Positions 1 to 10,414 of a DNA stretch of 64,000 nucleotides are shown here, piece after piece. Position 1 is the stretch's first letter; each line of letters opens with the position of its first letter. The notes under the pieces were generated by a model that was not told where the DNA came from, ran no database searches, and saw nothing but the letters and a program-made list of their open reading frames with translations. The translations under genes were made by a program, and so were the position numbers. The stretch is taken from contig NC_133105.1 of assembly GCF_022965805.1 (NCBI RefSeq), positions 28,862,277-28,926,276 on the forward strand, in the 5' to 3' direction. Source of the stretch: Primulina eburnea. Taxonomy: Eukaryota; Streptophyta; Magnoliopsida; Lamiales; Gesneriaceae.

Positions 1-117
1 TTATACACTAATAAATTGTAAGGGGATTAAGAGTTTCAGTTTGGCAACGATTAAGTCCAAACCGAAGTGGATTATTACAGCTTCTATAATTAATTAAAGT
101 CTTTTGAGTAACTCTTT
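1..117 (+). repeat. SIRE-type LTR fragment
   Basis: This stretch aligns by eye with the T7 LTR at about 45450-45560; both contain GTTTCAGTTTGGCAA and AAGTCCAAAC and end near AAAGTCTTTT. It abuts the T1 integrase, so T1 is cut or joined here. The exact breakpoint (about 115-118) is uncertain because the integrase frame stays open across it. Confidence 0.65.
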
Positions 118-720
118 CAGACTGACCATAGGTTTCAGGATGGAATGCTATACTCAATAATAACTTGGTCCCCATCGCTGCATGCAGAATTTTCTTAAAA
201 TATGACGTGAATCTCAGATCTATGTCATAAACAATAGATACAAGAATCCCATGCAGACGAACTATCTCTCGAATATATAACTCGGCATACTGAATCATAG
301 TGAAGGTCATCTTAATAGGTAAAAAATACGCTGATTTGGTAAGACGATCCACTACCACCCATATTGAATTGAATCCCTTAATAGTCTTCGGAAAACCCAC
401 AACAAAGTCCATAGTAATATTTTCTTATTTCAACTCGGGATTAGGAAGTGGCTTAAGTTTCCCGTTGGTATTTGATACTCTGCTTTAACTTGCTGAAAAA
501 TCAAACATTCGGATACAAATCTCAAATTGTCTCTCTTCATGCATGGCCACCAATATAACAACTGCAAATATTTACACATCTTCGTGTTTCCCCGATGAAT
601 GGAATGAGGTGTGTCATGAGCTTCCTTCATAATAATATTTCTCAAAGAAACGTCACTAGGAACCCCTAAACGAACTCGATAACGAACTATACAATCCACC
701 TCAAAATACAATTTCCAGCC
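118..720 (-). pseudogene. T1 integrase remnant
   Basis: Two minus-strand pieces are recognisable. The upstream piece (711-430) is the zinc-binding HHCC region: the paired histidines are present around AHDTPHSIHRG, but the second cysteine of the final CxxC has become Phe (CLIF). The downstream piece (412-118) begins with the catalytic-core motif MDFVVGFP, continues through DRLTKSAYFLP, and keeps GQSERV, which holds the catalytic Glu. The region around the second Asp reads VYDIDLRFTS instead of the usual SDRDPRFTS. The two pieces are separated by a stop, and the C-terminal part is missing at the window edge. Confidence 0.85.
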
Positions 721-2200
721 TTGGCTTCATCTCTAGCTCTCCATTTTTGCAATTGCTCATCGGTAGATTGCCCATCACAAATCCTATCTCTCAAGGACGA
801 CTGTACTAATAATGTGGCAAGATTAGGGGCCTCGCCCCTAGCATACACTGTAAGCTCAAACCACTGTATCTCAGACTGCAACGGTCTTTGGAGTGATAAT
901 TGAGTGATAACTATTGTTTTTCGACTCAATGTGTCTGCCACAACATTAGCTTTTCCCGGATGATAGCTAATCTCACAGTTGTATCCTTTACTAACTCAAG
1001 TCATCTACGCTGTCTCATGTTCTGTTCCTTTTGGGTGAAGAAGTATTTCAAACTTTTATGGTCGGTAAATATTTTGCACTTCTCCCCATATAGGTAGTGT
1101 CTCCAAATTTTCAATACAAAAACTACTGCTACAAGATCAAGATCATGAATAGGGTAGTTTTTCTCGTGGATTTTCAACTGTCTTGACGCATAGGTTATAA
1201 CTCGCTCATTTTTCATCAGAAATGCGCTCAACCCAAGTTTAGAAGCGTCGGTATACAAAACATACTCTCCTTGCCCAGACGTCATAGATAACACTGGCGC
1301 TGAAATCAATGCTTGCTTTAACTTATCCAAACTGTCTTGACTCTCGGATCCACAAATAAACTTTGCATTCTTCTTAGTCAAGGATGTCAGAGGTACTGCA
1401 ATAGATGAGATTCCCTTAATCAATTTCCGATAATACCTGGCTACTCCCAAGAAACTACGAATCTCACTAACAATCTTCGGTACTGGCCACTCTTTCACTG
1501 CCTCAACTTTACTTGGATCAACTTCAACGCCATCACTAGAAATGATCTGGCCTAAGAGTGCAACTCGATCAAGCCAAAACTCGCACTTGCTGAATTTTGC
1601 ATATAACTTCCTGTCTTGCAGAACTTCCAGTGTTGTCCTCAAATAAGGACTATGCTCCTCCTTGCTCTTAGAATAGATCAAAATAGCATCACTGCAGACT
1701 ACGATGAATTGATCTAAATATGGCTAAAATATGTGATTCATGAGATCCATGAAAATCGCTGGCGCATTGGTCAACCCAAATGGGATGACCATAAACTCAT
1801 AGTGCCCATATCTAGTACAAAACGCTGTCTTGTGAACATAAAACTCTTTTACTTTCAATTAATGGTATCCAGAACGCATATCAATATTGGAAAATATTGA
1901 TGCTACTTGCAACTGATCGAATAAATCTTCAATTCTTGGCAGTGGATACTTGTTTTTGATAGCGACCCTATTAAGCTCTCGATAATCAATGTAGAGTCGC
2001 ATACTACCATCCTTTTTCTTTACAAATAATATCGGTGTGCCCCATGGTGAATAACTAGGGCGAATGAAACCCTTGTCTAGCAATTCTTGGATTTGGTCTT
2101 TTAATTTTTTCATTTATGCGGGTGCTAGACGATAAGGTGCTTTAGATATAGGAACCGTGCCCGGCATTAAATCAATAGAAAATTCCACCTCACGATCGAG
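721..2200 (-). pseudogene. T1 reverse transcriptase-RNase H remnant
   Basis: RT begins near 2190 with the [16 protein letters not shown] and [21 protein letters not shown] blocks, followed by [10 protein letters not shown] before a stop at about 1858. The catalytic FIDDILIYS motif has decayed to CSDAILIYS (about 1667-1700), so one catalytic Asp is gone. RNase H follows with LYTDASKLGLSAF, the [22 protein letters not shown] block, and a stop near 1001. The linker ending in ADTLSRK lies at 941-721. Several in-frame stops confirm a pseudogene. Confidence 0.9.
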
Positions 2201-2326
2201 TGGAATACCAGAAACATCTTCGGGAAAGACACTAGGAATGTTTCTGACAATATCAACGTCCTCCAATTTCTGACTGATATGAGCATGTATGGTAGTGACA
2301 CATGCTAGAAAAGCTAGGAATCCTCG

Positions 2327-2830
2327 TTAAATAAGCTTCCTCGCACAATGACAAGAGATAATGTGCGGAATTTGTTTGATTCTCGCTGCCTCAAAGACAA
2401 AAGATTTACCACTAGGTGGTCGAATAGACACTGATGGCTGGCGAAAATCAATCGAAGCTCCATTCACAGATAACCAAACCATCCCAAGTATTATATCGAA
2501 TTCGGGCATAGGAAACAGAATAAGATCTGCCCGAACCACATCTTTGAATAAACGAAGCTCCAGATTTTTCACAATTTTAGACGTGAGCATTTGATCACTG
2601 GAAGGAATAGAAACTTTGAATCACAAACCCAAATCTTCAAGAATAATATTCAATCGCTTGATAAAGGATTCAGATATGAAGTAATGTGTAGCTCCCGAAT
2701 CTAACAGTTCATAAGTTGATACACATTGAATGATATTCCTCCCTGCGGCGAAAACGTCTTTTAAATATTTTCGTGTGGAAGCTTAAGGAACTACTATCTT
2801 TAATTTCCCAAATTTAGGTGAAGATTACGC
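2327..2830 (-). pseudogene. T1 aspartic protease remnant
   Basis: The minus strand encodes LLDSGATHYFIS at about 2710-2670 (the retropepsin D-S/T-G active site), followed near 2480 by FDIILGMVWLS, the conserved second block of gypsy proteases. The frame is interrupted between the two blocks. It lies between the spacer and RT, as expected for a gypsy pol. Confidence 0.8.
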
Positions 2831-2856
2831 GTTGAACATAAGCATTTCTTGAAAAA

Positions 2857-2938
2857 TTGCATTTAGTCCCTATATTTTTGATTCATTGCAATTTAACCCT
2901 TATATTTTTGAAAATTTTTCATTTTGGTCACTTAAATT
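2857..2938. repeat. Diverged ~30-bp tandem array, left half
   Basis: Three degenerate units begin at about 2857, 2886 and 2917 (consensus close to TTGCATTTTGGTCCCTTAA plus an AT-rich tail). The array continues on the other side of the hAT insertion at 7160, where the 29-31 bp phase is kept once the hAT element and one TSD copy are removed. Confidence 0.75.
2931..2938. repeat. hAT target-site duplication, left copy
   Basis: CTTAAATT directly precedes the TAGGGATG terminus. The identical 8 bp follow the opposite terminus at 7152-7159. An 8-bp duplication is the hAT-superfamily signature. Confidence 0.9.
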
Positions 2939-2949
2939 TAGGGATGTAA

Positions 2950-3255
2950 ATGAGCCGAGCTGTTCGTGAGTTTTTCGGATCTCGGCTCGTTAAAAAGCTC
3001 GTTCGGCTAGTTCGTTAAGCTTATCGAGCCGAGCCCGAGCCTTATTTTGGGCTCGACAATTTTTTTGAGTCGAGCTTGAGATTAATGATATTCGGCTCGT
3101 TAGCTCGTGAACATGTTCGATAATAGGTTCGTGAGCTCAAAATTGAGCTCGGCTCGTTTAGCTGGCTCGTGAGCTCGAGCTTCGATCTCGGCTCGTTTAA
3201 GTGGTTCACGAGCTCGGGTTCGAGCTCGGCTCGTTTAGGTAGATCGTGAGCTCGA
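2950..3255. repeat. hAT left subterminal repeats
   Basis: Dense, variably spaced copies of GAGCTCG, GGCTCG and TTCGAGC in both orientations. Subterminal repeats in hAT elements often bind transposase (family knowledge). The same motifs, mostly as CGAGCCGAG, fill 6985-7140 at the other end. Confidence 0.75.
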
Positions 3256-3519
3256 ATTTAAGATAATTAATGATTTATAATATTAAAATAATTATGTATG
3301 ATAAATAATAATAAATTAAAAATTAAAAATCTATACATATTATAAAAGTGTGAATTGAGGTCAAAGTTTTTCTATTGTGTATTGTCAACTTTGTCCTTAG
3401 TTTGTACATACAGAAAAAATTTAGTAAGGATGTTTTTGTCAAATCAGTTATTATGATAAGGACAAAATTGTCAAACTACATTTATGTTAGATAATGATCA
3501 AGTTGCCAAAAAAAGCTGA

Positions 3520-5170
3520 AACTTTAAAATTCTTTGATTTTTATTTTCTTGTAGATGAATTGAACAAAGTTTTTTCACAAAAATATTAATTTGAAAAGAT
3601 TGAAAAACCAAAATATATTGGTTTTATTTGCTTATAGATGAATTGAAAATGATTTTTTTCACAAAAAACTTAATTTGTAAATTTTTTTCACAAAAAAGTT
3701 AATTTGTAGAAGATTAAAATAATAAAATTCTTTTGTTTTATTTTCTTGCAAATAAAATGAAAATATTTTTTCCACAAAAACTTAATTTGTATAATGATAT
3801 GATGTTAAATATCTTTTATTTTACTTTTTGGGATATGAGCTTCTCAAATATAAGTTATTAGGTTGGATTCTAATAAAATTGTATCAAAAATATATATTTA
3901 CACACATAATATCTAATTAAAATTTATAAAGCAGATATATGTATCATATTCAATCAATATTTCATATAATCTAATAGCCTAATATTGTTAAAAAAAAACA
4001 ATAGATCTTAAAAGTAGTTGACAGCACTCCTTGAGATATGAGACCCAACTTTTAGAACATTATCCAAGAGTTCATCTGAAAGTATATATTTTGGGATTCA
4101 TTCATTTTTCAGTAGACTTACTTGTATAGATGATAGTACTCACTTTACCATTTTGACTTAGGGGAATAGGTTTCAAATTTGAGACTTACTAAAGATGCTT
4201 ATCTTCCACTTTTCCTATAAATTAAAATGAATCGTAATAACAAAATTGAACACAAATCAATTAACTTTTCTCATATATGCGTGAATTTTTCCCTTGTGAA
4301 ATAACGAGGACCACGTTTATTCAAATAGGCTAAGTTGAATGAAAACAATTGTTCATTCGACTTATTTTCCCTCTTTTTTGCAAACAAGCGCACAACCAGT
4401 GTTATGATAACAATTATTTTTCTTCCAACATAACATCTCATTTATGCACTACATAATTAAAAAAAATCGACATAGCTCCACTTGTATAACGAAGATGTAT
4501 TTTTATAAAGATGGATATAAGTAAATCAATTATAGATTTATGTAATCTGAAATGACATATCTTTGAAGGTAAATTTTTAAAATTATTATTAATAAATCTT
4601 TACAAAAATTATTCATTATTGCTCAATATTTCTCTTTATGAGTTATGATTGATAATAAGAAATATCAAATTTATTTTTTTTTATTTGCTTGTAGATGAAG
4701 TGAACATATATTTTTCACAAAATATTAAATTGAATATGATTTGTTTTATTTTGTAAATCTATAATCTTTTGAATGAGTTATATATGCAAGAAGTTTCTCA
4801 GAAAAAAAATTAATATATATAAATTTAATACTTCCAATAATATAGTATGAAATATAAAAAAATTTATGTTATCTTAATTTTGAATTTTTGTATTTAAATA
4901 ACATATTGCATAAATATTTTATATCATTAAAGAGTTGAACACTTTTTGATAAATATAATAAAATATTAGTTAAATCATATTTTGTCAGTTGTCTAGAAGA
5001 TAGAATAACCAAAATTCATTGATTTTATTTGCTTGTAGATTAAGTTAAAATATTTAAAAAAAATAAATATAATTTGTAGAATACTGAAATAACAAAATTT
5101 TTTGATTTTGTTTGCTTGATGAAATAAATTTTTTTTTTCAAAACACTTAATTGTGTGGAGATTTATAGAG
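3520..5170 (+). repeat. Dispersed ~80-100 bp repeats inside the Helitron
   Basis: At least six degenerate copies (near 3530, 3610, 3720, 4670, 5020 and 5100) share the order TTTATTTGCTTGTAGATGAA, then TTTTTTCACAAAA, then TTAATTTGTA. They look like decayed internal duplications. The rest of this AT-rich stretch has no gene-like content. Confidence 0.6.
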
Positions 5171-5578
5171 ACATCAAATAGAGAAGAATATACATTTCTT
5201 CTCATAAGATTTGCTAATGAAGATGGCGAGAATATTGTTTTTCAAAGAGAAGAAAAAATTGATGACAAAAAAATCGTGAAAGCTGTATAAATTGAAAATA
5301 TAAAAGAAGAAAAAATTTGACGCAATAATTTAATTTAAGGTTTAGAATAACACGTGATAAAATAAGTGGTCAACGTTATGTATTATATTTTTTTCTTCTC
5401 TCAAATTTAATTTTAATACTATTGTGATATAAGTTTTATATTATATTTTCTCCAATGTCTAATTTATACAAAATTATAATATTTATTACTAATATTTTTT
5501 TCAACAATTATTAATTTATTTAGATTGTGCTCGGATAAATTGATTTCAAATTTATGGATTAGAATTATAATTTTATGA

Positions 5579-5752
5579 GTAGGTCTCATGTGAGACCGTC
5601 TCACGGATCTTAATCCGTGAGACGGGTCAACCCTACCCATATTCACAATAAAAAGTAATACTCTTAGCATAAAAAGTAATACTTTTTCATGGATGACCCA
5701 AATAAAATATCCGTCTCACAAATATGACCCGTGAGACCGTCTCACACAAGTT
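5579..5752. mobile_element. Small MITE-like element with GTGAGAC termini
   Basis: The left terminal region contains TGTGAGACCGTCTCACGG and the right one GTGAGACCGTCTCACACAAG, imperfect inverted repeats around a roughly 170-bp AT-rich core. From memory this is a very common dicot MITE type. A target duplication was not resolved. It is nested in the Helitron. Confidence 0.65.
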
Positions 5753-6252
5753 TTTGTCTAATTTTATTGTTAACAATGAAACAATATATCAAATCTTGAA
5801 TCTACACATTACTTATTTACATATTATTATTTATATAAAGTAGAATAAATTTCAAATAACATTATTATTTGGTGGACTTGAACAATATCATAACTAACAT
5901 GAAATAGTACTATATAAACATGAAATGAGTGGATTTGAAGTTTATGATGTTACATCTCTAAATAACAAAAATACATTTGAATGTATTGAAATCCATGGAT
6001 TTGAAATCCTTCCAATCAAGGATAACCTTAGATTTATAACACATAAAATTTTTTAAACAAATATCTTTTGCAATCATTTTATAATACATATAGTATAAAT
6101 TATATTACATTGAATTTCCTACGGATAATGCTAAATGTACAACTAATATATAGTACTGCGATATTTACAACAATTATATCGTGAGATTTTGTTATTATCT
6201 AATGAGATTTTATATTTAATTTATCATGAGATTTAGATAAATGAAATTTCTA

Positions 6253-6444
6253 TTGATTTTTTTGAATTGTAAGAATTATTGTACAAATTTGGTTGCACAT
6301 AGCATTACTCATTTCTATCGACTAATATTGCATGAAATAATTAATATTTTGATTTTTTTGAATTGTAAGAATTATTGTACAAATTTGGTTGCACATAGAA
6401 TTACTCATTTCTATCGACTAATATTGCATGAAATCATTAATATA
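6253..6444 (+). repeat. 96-bp tandem duplication
   Basis: Two almost identical 96-bp copies lie head to tail; GATTTTTTTGAATTG starts at 6255 and again at 6351. The conceptual translation repeats too, but there is no reason to think it is a gene. Confidence 0.9.
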
Positions 6445-6518
6445 TAATTTTTTGTAAATTAATCTCTTCTGATCTCATTTCTTTAAGAACAATTATTGAT
6501 AATAGAAATGTATTTTCA

Positions 6519-6533
6519 CGTGCGTCGCACGTA
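6519..6533 (+). other. Helitron 3' terminal hairpin
   Basis: ACGTGCG-T-CGCACGT is a perfect short hairpin a few bases before the terminal CTAG, as expected for the Helitron termination signal. Confidence 0.75.
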
Positions 6534-6577
6534 TCTTTACCTAGTTATATTAAAAATGTGAATGTTATGGCAATAAT

Positions 6578-6815
6578 CACTAGTAGAAAAATCGGATTTT
6601 ATTTCGGCAGTCTTTACTTCGGCAATAATAAATTACGAAGTAATACATTACCAATAACTTCAGTAATAACACAAGCGAAGTAAATAATATATTTTACTTC
6701 GGATGTTTAAAAACACGGGCTTCACTATATTTTTTTATTATATTTTTCTTCGGTATATCAATGTTGACGAAGAAAAAAAATAAGAAAAATAATTTCATGC
6801 TGAAGTAATAAGATG
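6578..6815. mobile_element. CACTA-type terminal fragment
   Basis: It starts CACTAGTAGAAAAATCGG, a typical CACTA-superfamily terminus, and carries repeated ACTTCGG/CGAAGT subterminal motifs. No matching opposite terminus was found, so it is a fragment or a deleted element. The right limit is approximate. Confidence 0.5.
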
Positions 6816-6851
6816 AACCGCGCAGATTAACAAAGGAAACTAAATTATACT

Positions 6852-6986
6852 GAACATTTAGCGACGGTTTGTCGCTTAAAAACCGTCGCCGATTTAATCA
6901 GTGACGGTGTGTCGCTTAAAAACCGTCGCTGATTAATCGTTGATTTAATCAGCGACGGTGTTTCAAAAATCCGTCGCTAAATGTTC
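6852..6986. repeat. 135-bp inverted-repeat element with GCGACGG motifs
   Basis: GAACATTTAGCGACGG (6852-6867) is matched by its exact reverse complement at 6971-6986. Between them are repeats of GCGACGGTGTGTCGC and AAAAACCGTCGC that can fold back. It resembles CACTA subterminal repeats or a small foldback MITE. Confidence 0.65.
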
Positions 6987-7151
6987 GAGCCGAGCTCGAA
7001 CCGAGCCTGAGCTTCATAACTTCCGAACGAGCCGAGCCCGAGCTTCAAACCAAAGGCTCGTAACGAACCGAGCCCGAACCGAGAAAATAGTTTAACGAGC
7101 CGAGCCCGAGCCTGATATTGTTCGGCTCGGCTCGGCTCATTTACATCCCTA

Positions 7152-7159
7152 CTTAAATT
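7152..7159. repeat. hAT target-site duplication, right copy
   Basis: CTTAAATT, identical to 2931-2938, immediately after the CATCCCTA terminus. Confidence 0.9.
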
Positions 7160-7330
7160 ACAAAAATTACGTTTTTGACCCTTAAGAATTCAGAAATTGC
7201 TCTTAGGTCCCTACACATTTCGATTAATTGCATTTTGGTCCTTTAATTATCGAAAATAACATTTTAGTCCTCATAATTTCGAGAATTTCATATTGACCCC
7301 TCAATAAAATTCGAAACCCCTATCAACCCT
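7160..7330. repeat. Diverged ~30-bp tandem array, right half
   Basis: Units begin near 7167, 7197, 7228, 7257 and 7286, each of the form TTGCATTTTGGTCCTTTAA followed by an AT-rich tail. This continues the array at 2857-2938. The following 7331-7590 is AT-rich spacer with nothing recognisable. Confidence 0.75.
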
Positions 7331-7590
7331 TAAATTACGATTTTTCTTTACTTTTTGGCCATAAAACTTTTATTTGGAAATATTACATCCTTCGCATAGA
7401 TTAAGGCACAAAATTCAATACCAAATTCTATGGTTTCTAAAATCGTAACTTTATTTCCAACTAAGGTAGATCATTCAACCTAATTTCCACTAAGTTAATC
7501 TTGATCCCAATTAAATTCTAATTATCAATTTAACATTTCATGCAAATAAGAGCAATATAAAAACGTTAAATGACTAGGTTACCGGTAATA

Positions 7591-8191
7591 AGTATAGTGT
7601 CAGCCTCCTCCTCAGCTTCCTAGCATTCATAACATATGCTCGTCGAATAGTAGGTGCATTCTTCTTTTGGCAATCAGCAGCTTTGTGCCCTTCTTCCTTG
7701 CATATGAAACACTTATTAGTACCCCACACATGGTCCATAGTATAGTCGATTGCACTTCTTGCATGGTTGTCCTTCTGCAGGTTTTGGTACTGCAGGTGGT
7801 GGCTTTTGCTGTCCTTGCTTCTTGCCTTGACCTTGGGGATTTGAGGTCCTCGAGTTCTAAGAGGGACCCGTATATGGTTTTTTGTTTGGCTGATTTATTA
7901 TTCTGTTGTTGCTGCATTTTGCGATGTAACTCAAACTCAGTGTTCTTCAAGGATTGCTCAGACTGGAATGCATAAGTGGTAGCAGTAACATAATCCAAAG
8001 GACGCATCATCATAACATTATTCTGTATAGTGGGTCATACACCATCCATGAAGTGTCTAAGATTCTCTTCAGGATCCCTCGCAATAAGGGGTACAAAGTG
8101 ACAACCCCTATCAAATCTCTTCACAAATTCAGCAACTGTAGCGTTTCCCTGACGGAGAATCATAAATTCCCTCTTCAATCACACTCTAACA
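7591..8191 (-). pseudogene. T1 gag, C-terminal part
   Basis: Minus-strand frames encode REFMILRQGNATVAEFVKRF and later DPEENLRHFMDGV, typical of the end of the gypsy Gag domain, then a Gln/Lys-rich linker. A CCHC zinc-knuckle remnant (CFICKEEGHKAADC, about 7715-7674) lies in a frame different from the upstream linker, so at least one frameshift is present. It continues the gag half at 9986-10414 across S1. Confidence 0.8.
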
Positions 8192-8311
8192 TCAGCTGTA
8201 ATGCCCGAGATTTAGCTTAATAATTTTGAGTTATCATGTATTATGAATAAGGGAATGGAAGAACAGACATGGAGAGGCGACATTGCAATTCGAGTTTGGT
8301 GTACAGTAGAG

Positions 8312-8556
8312 TCAGTGCACCCGCGCCATAAAAGTGACCGCACCTGCGGTGTTGGGACAGAGAGGGCAATGCACCCGCGGTCCCACAGCCAGGGCACCCG
8401 CGGTTGTTCCTTCTGAAATTGTGGAAGTATTACAGTATGCTCAACGCACCCGCGGTACAAAACATAGTGCACCCGCGGTTGTTCTTCTGGAATTGTGGAA
8501 GTAGTACAGCATGCTCAGCGCACCCGCGGTCCAAGGGCTAGCGCACCCGCGGCGAG
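8312..8556 (+). repeat. CG-rich palindrome array in S1
   Basis: About eight copies of GCACCCGCGGT or variants (fuller form ACCGCACCCGCGGT, an ACCGC/GCGGT stem with an ACCC loop), 11-60 bp apart. The array starts about 115 bp into the LTR and ends about 48 bp before a TATA box. Confidence 0.9.
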
Positions 8557-8601
8557 ACGTGCATCATGAATATTGAGCCACGTTTTCTTGTCATGCATTG
8601 G

Positions 8602-8614
8602 GATATATATATGG
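8602..8614 (+). promoter_or_regulatory. Putative LTR TATA box (S1)
   Basis: GATATATATATGG lies downstream of the palindrome array in the presumed U3, followed by CTATTACTCAGCATTTC. The call rests on sequence and position only. Confidence 0.5.
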
Positions 8615-9985
8615 CTATTACTCAGCATTTCACACGGAAAAATCGAAAGAAATCCTCTGAAAATCCCTTCAAACTTCACCTTGGGTTTCAAGTTAGGATT
8701 TTGTGGAATCCGTCCGTCTTATTTGTAATCTGACTACAGTACCGAGTTCCTAGCGACAACAGCTACAACTGGACATAAGTTTTGTTATGTTTTAATATGA
8801 TTTGAAATTATGATACTGCCAAAATCAGATATGATTGATACATGTTGTTCTTGCGATATTAGACATCGTATAATCGAAACCGGATCGAAGAACAGATACC
8901 GTATGAAATTGTTATGAATTTCAGAGTTGATTTGATTGTGATTAGACCGATTTGATTTCAGAATTGTGTTGTTATTGATTATGAGGTGTTGGGTGTGATA
9001 TTTGATTGATATTGTGCTGCTGGGTATATTTATATTATTCAGACTTGGATCAGATGAGTTGTTGATTTGTATATACTGATATTGTACTGCCGGTATTGCA
9101 AGATTGTACAGAGTTAAGATTATGATCTGTTATTGTTAAGATTTCAAGTTGTACTCATATTGATTATGAGTTGTGGTATTATATCTGTGATGATTCAGTA
9201 TTGAGTGTGATTGTATCGTTGACATTGTATCTATGAATGTATAGAAAGCAGTTATTAGTCTAGTGATCTTGTGACATCAGTGCTGATAATGATGGAATCG
9301 TCACTGGCACATTGCACGTTGTCACAAGATAGTTGAATTGGCGATAGTGCCACAGTCTGTGAAGGATAGGTCAAGACATCAGATGTTTGGTTATATCGAA
9401 GTGTATAGAATTGGATTTTCTTCTATTACTGATGTTCGATATAGGAATACCAACGTCTGGAAACCGTGATCCCTAGACTAGGATTGAGTCTAGTTTGAGA
9501 CATAGAGTCACGAGTCTGATTGGCGATTTTATATTGATTATGTTTCTGATTTTGTTACATGTAACTGATATATGTTACATGTTTTACATGCTTTTATATT
9601 GTTGATATAACTGCATGTTTCGTTGATTTATACTAGGATTTTATTCTCACCAGAGTTATCCGGCTGTTGTCGTGTTTGTATGTGTGCATGACAACAGGTG
9701 GGACAAGTTCAGGGTCAAGAAGATGAAGATAGATCGTGATTAGAGTGGAGACTAAGGACTTGGATTAGAGATAGGGTTTGGAACACTTGATATGTAGTTG
9801 TTAAACCTTAGTTCGAATTATTGTATATAGTACCAGAATTGTACTTTTAATACTGATATGTATATTTGCATGTATTCCATTACGTTCCGCAATTTTAAAA
9901 AAAATAGACCCTGTTTATTATAATTTGATTAACTTGTCTCAATGATGATTAAGAATATGATTAGCGTCCGGGTCCCCACATCACC

Positions 9986-10414
9986 AGTAAAATATTTCTT
10001 GTAGAATATTTCCTTGAATCGAGCCCAAGTAAGTGTATCAAGATTAACACCATGCTCGGCTCCTTACCACCATAAAGAAGCATCATCCCCAAATAGATAA
10101 GTGGTACACCTCACACGGTCAGCATCCCCCATATCCAGATAGCGAAAGTTTATCTCGAGTGAACGAATCCAACCCTCACCAGCAAAAGGATCGGTAGTGC
10201 CAGAAAATTCCTTCGGCCCTAGCCTCTGGAACTGATCATATATGTCATGATGCGGCCTAGGTGCCTACTGTAACTGATGCTCGATTAAAAGAGTCATACC
10301 CTCAAGTGCACGAGTAACATCATCCCCTGAAGGAGGTGGTGGGGCTGCATTCCCTTGACGGTTCACATTGTTCTCTGCTTGGTTTTCATTAACAGTGGCA
10401 CGTCTATGAGGCAT
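9986..10414 (-). pseudogene. T1 gag, N-terminal part
   Basis: It starts at an ATG read from 10414 (MPHRRATVNENQ) and continues into the gypsy Gag domain: FQRLGPKEFSGTTDPFAGEG, then YLDMGDADRVRCTTYLF, then WARFKEIFYKKYFTG. In-frame stops occur after EHQLQ and after ASLWW. It stops at S1, beyond which the frame resumes. Confidence 0.85.

Larger units (their letters stand above)
3330..6544 (+). mobile_element. Non-autonomous Helitron
   Basis: The 5' end TCTATACATATTATAAAAG followed by TGTGAA matches the plant Helitron start type. The 3' end has the hairpin ACGTGCGTCGCACGT (7-bp stem, 1-base loop; about 6519-6533), then about 7 bases, then the terminal CTAG. It lies between A (3329) and T (6545), with no target duplication. 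No Rep/helicase coding sequence is visible. It is nested in the hAT element. Confidence 0.78.
2939..7151. mobile_element. Non-autonomous hAT-type DNA transposon
   Basis: The left end starts TAGGGATGTAAATGAGCC and the right end finishes with its exact reverse complement, flanked by a perfect 8-bp duplication. No transposase ORF is visible. The subterminal zones (about 2950-3250 and 6985-7140) are packed with GAGCTCG/GGCTCG repeats. Most of the interior is a Helitron; removing it leaves an element of about 1 kb. It sits in the T1 gag-pol spacer. Confidence 0.88.
8197..9980 (+). mobile_element. S1: solo LTR of the T2 family
   Basis: It begins TGTAATGCCCGAGATT and ends GGGTCCCCACA (TG...CA). Its 1784-bp length equals the net length of the T2 5' LTR, whose end is identical. 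Flanks TCAGC and TCACC form a 5-bp target duplication with one mismatch. T1 gag reads straight across when the LTR is removed. No internal sequence is present. Confidence 0.88.

Noticed and set aside
6241..6447. 68-codon ORF with an internal protein repeat
   Set aside because: It is produced by the 96-bp tandem duplication in Helitron filler; nothing indicates translation.
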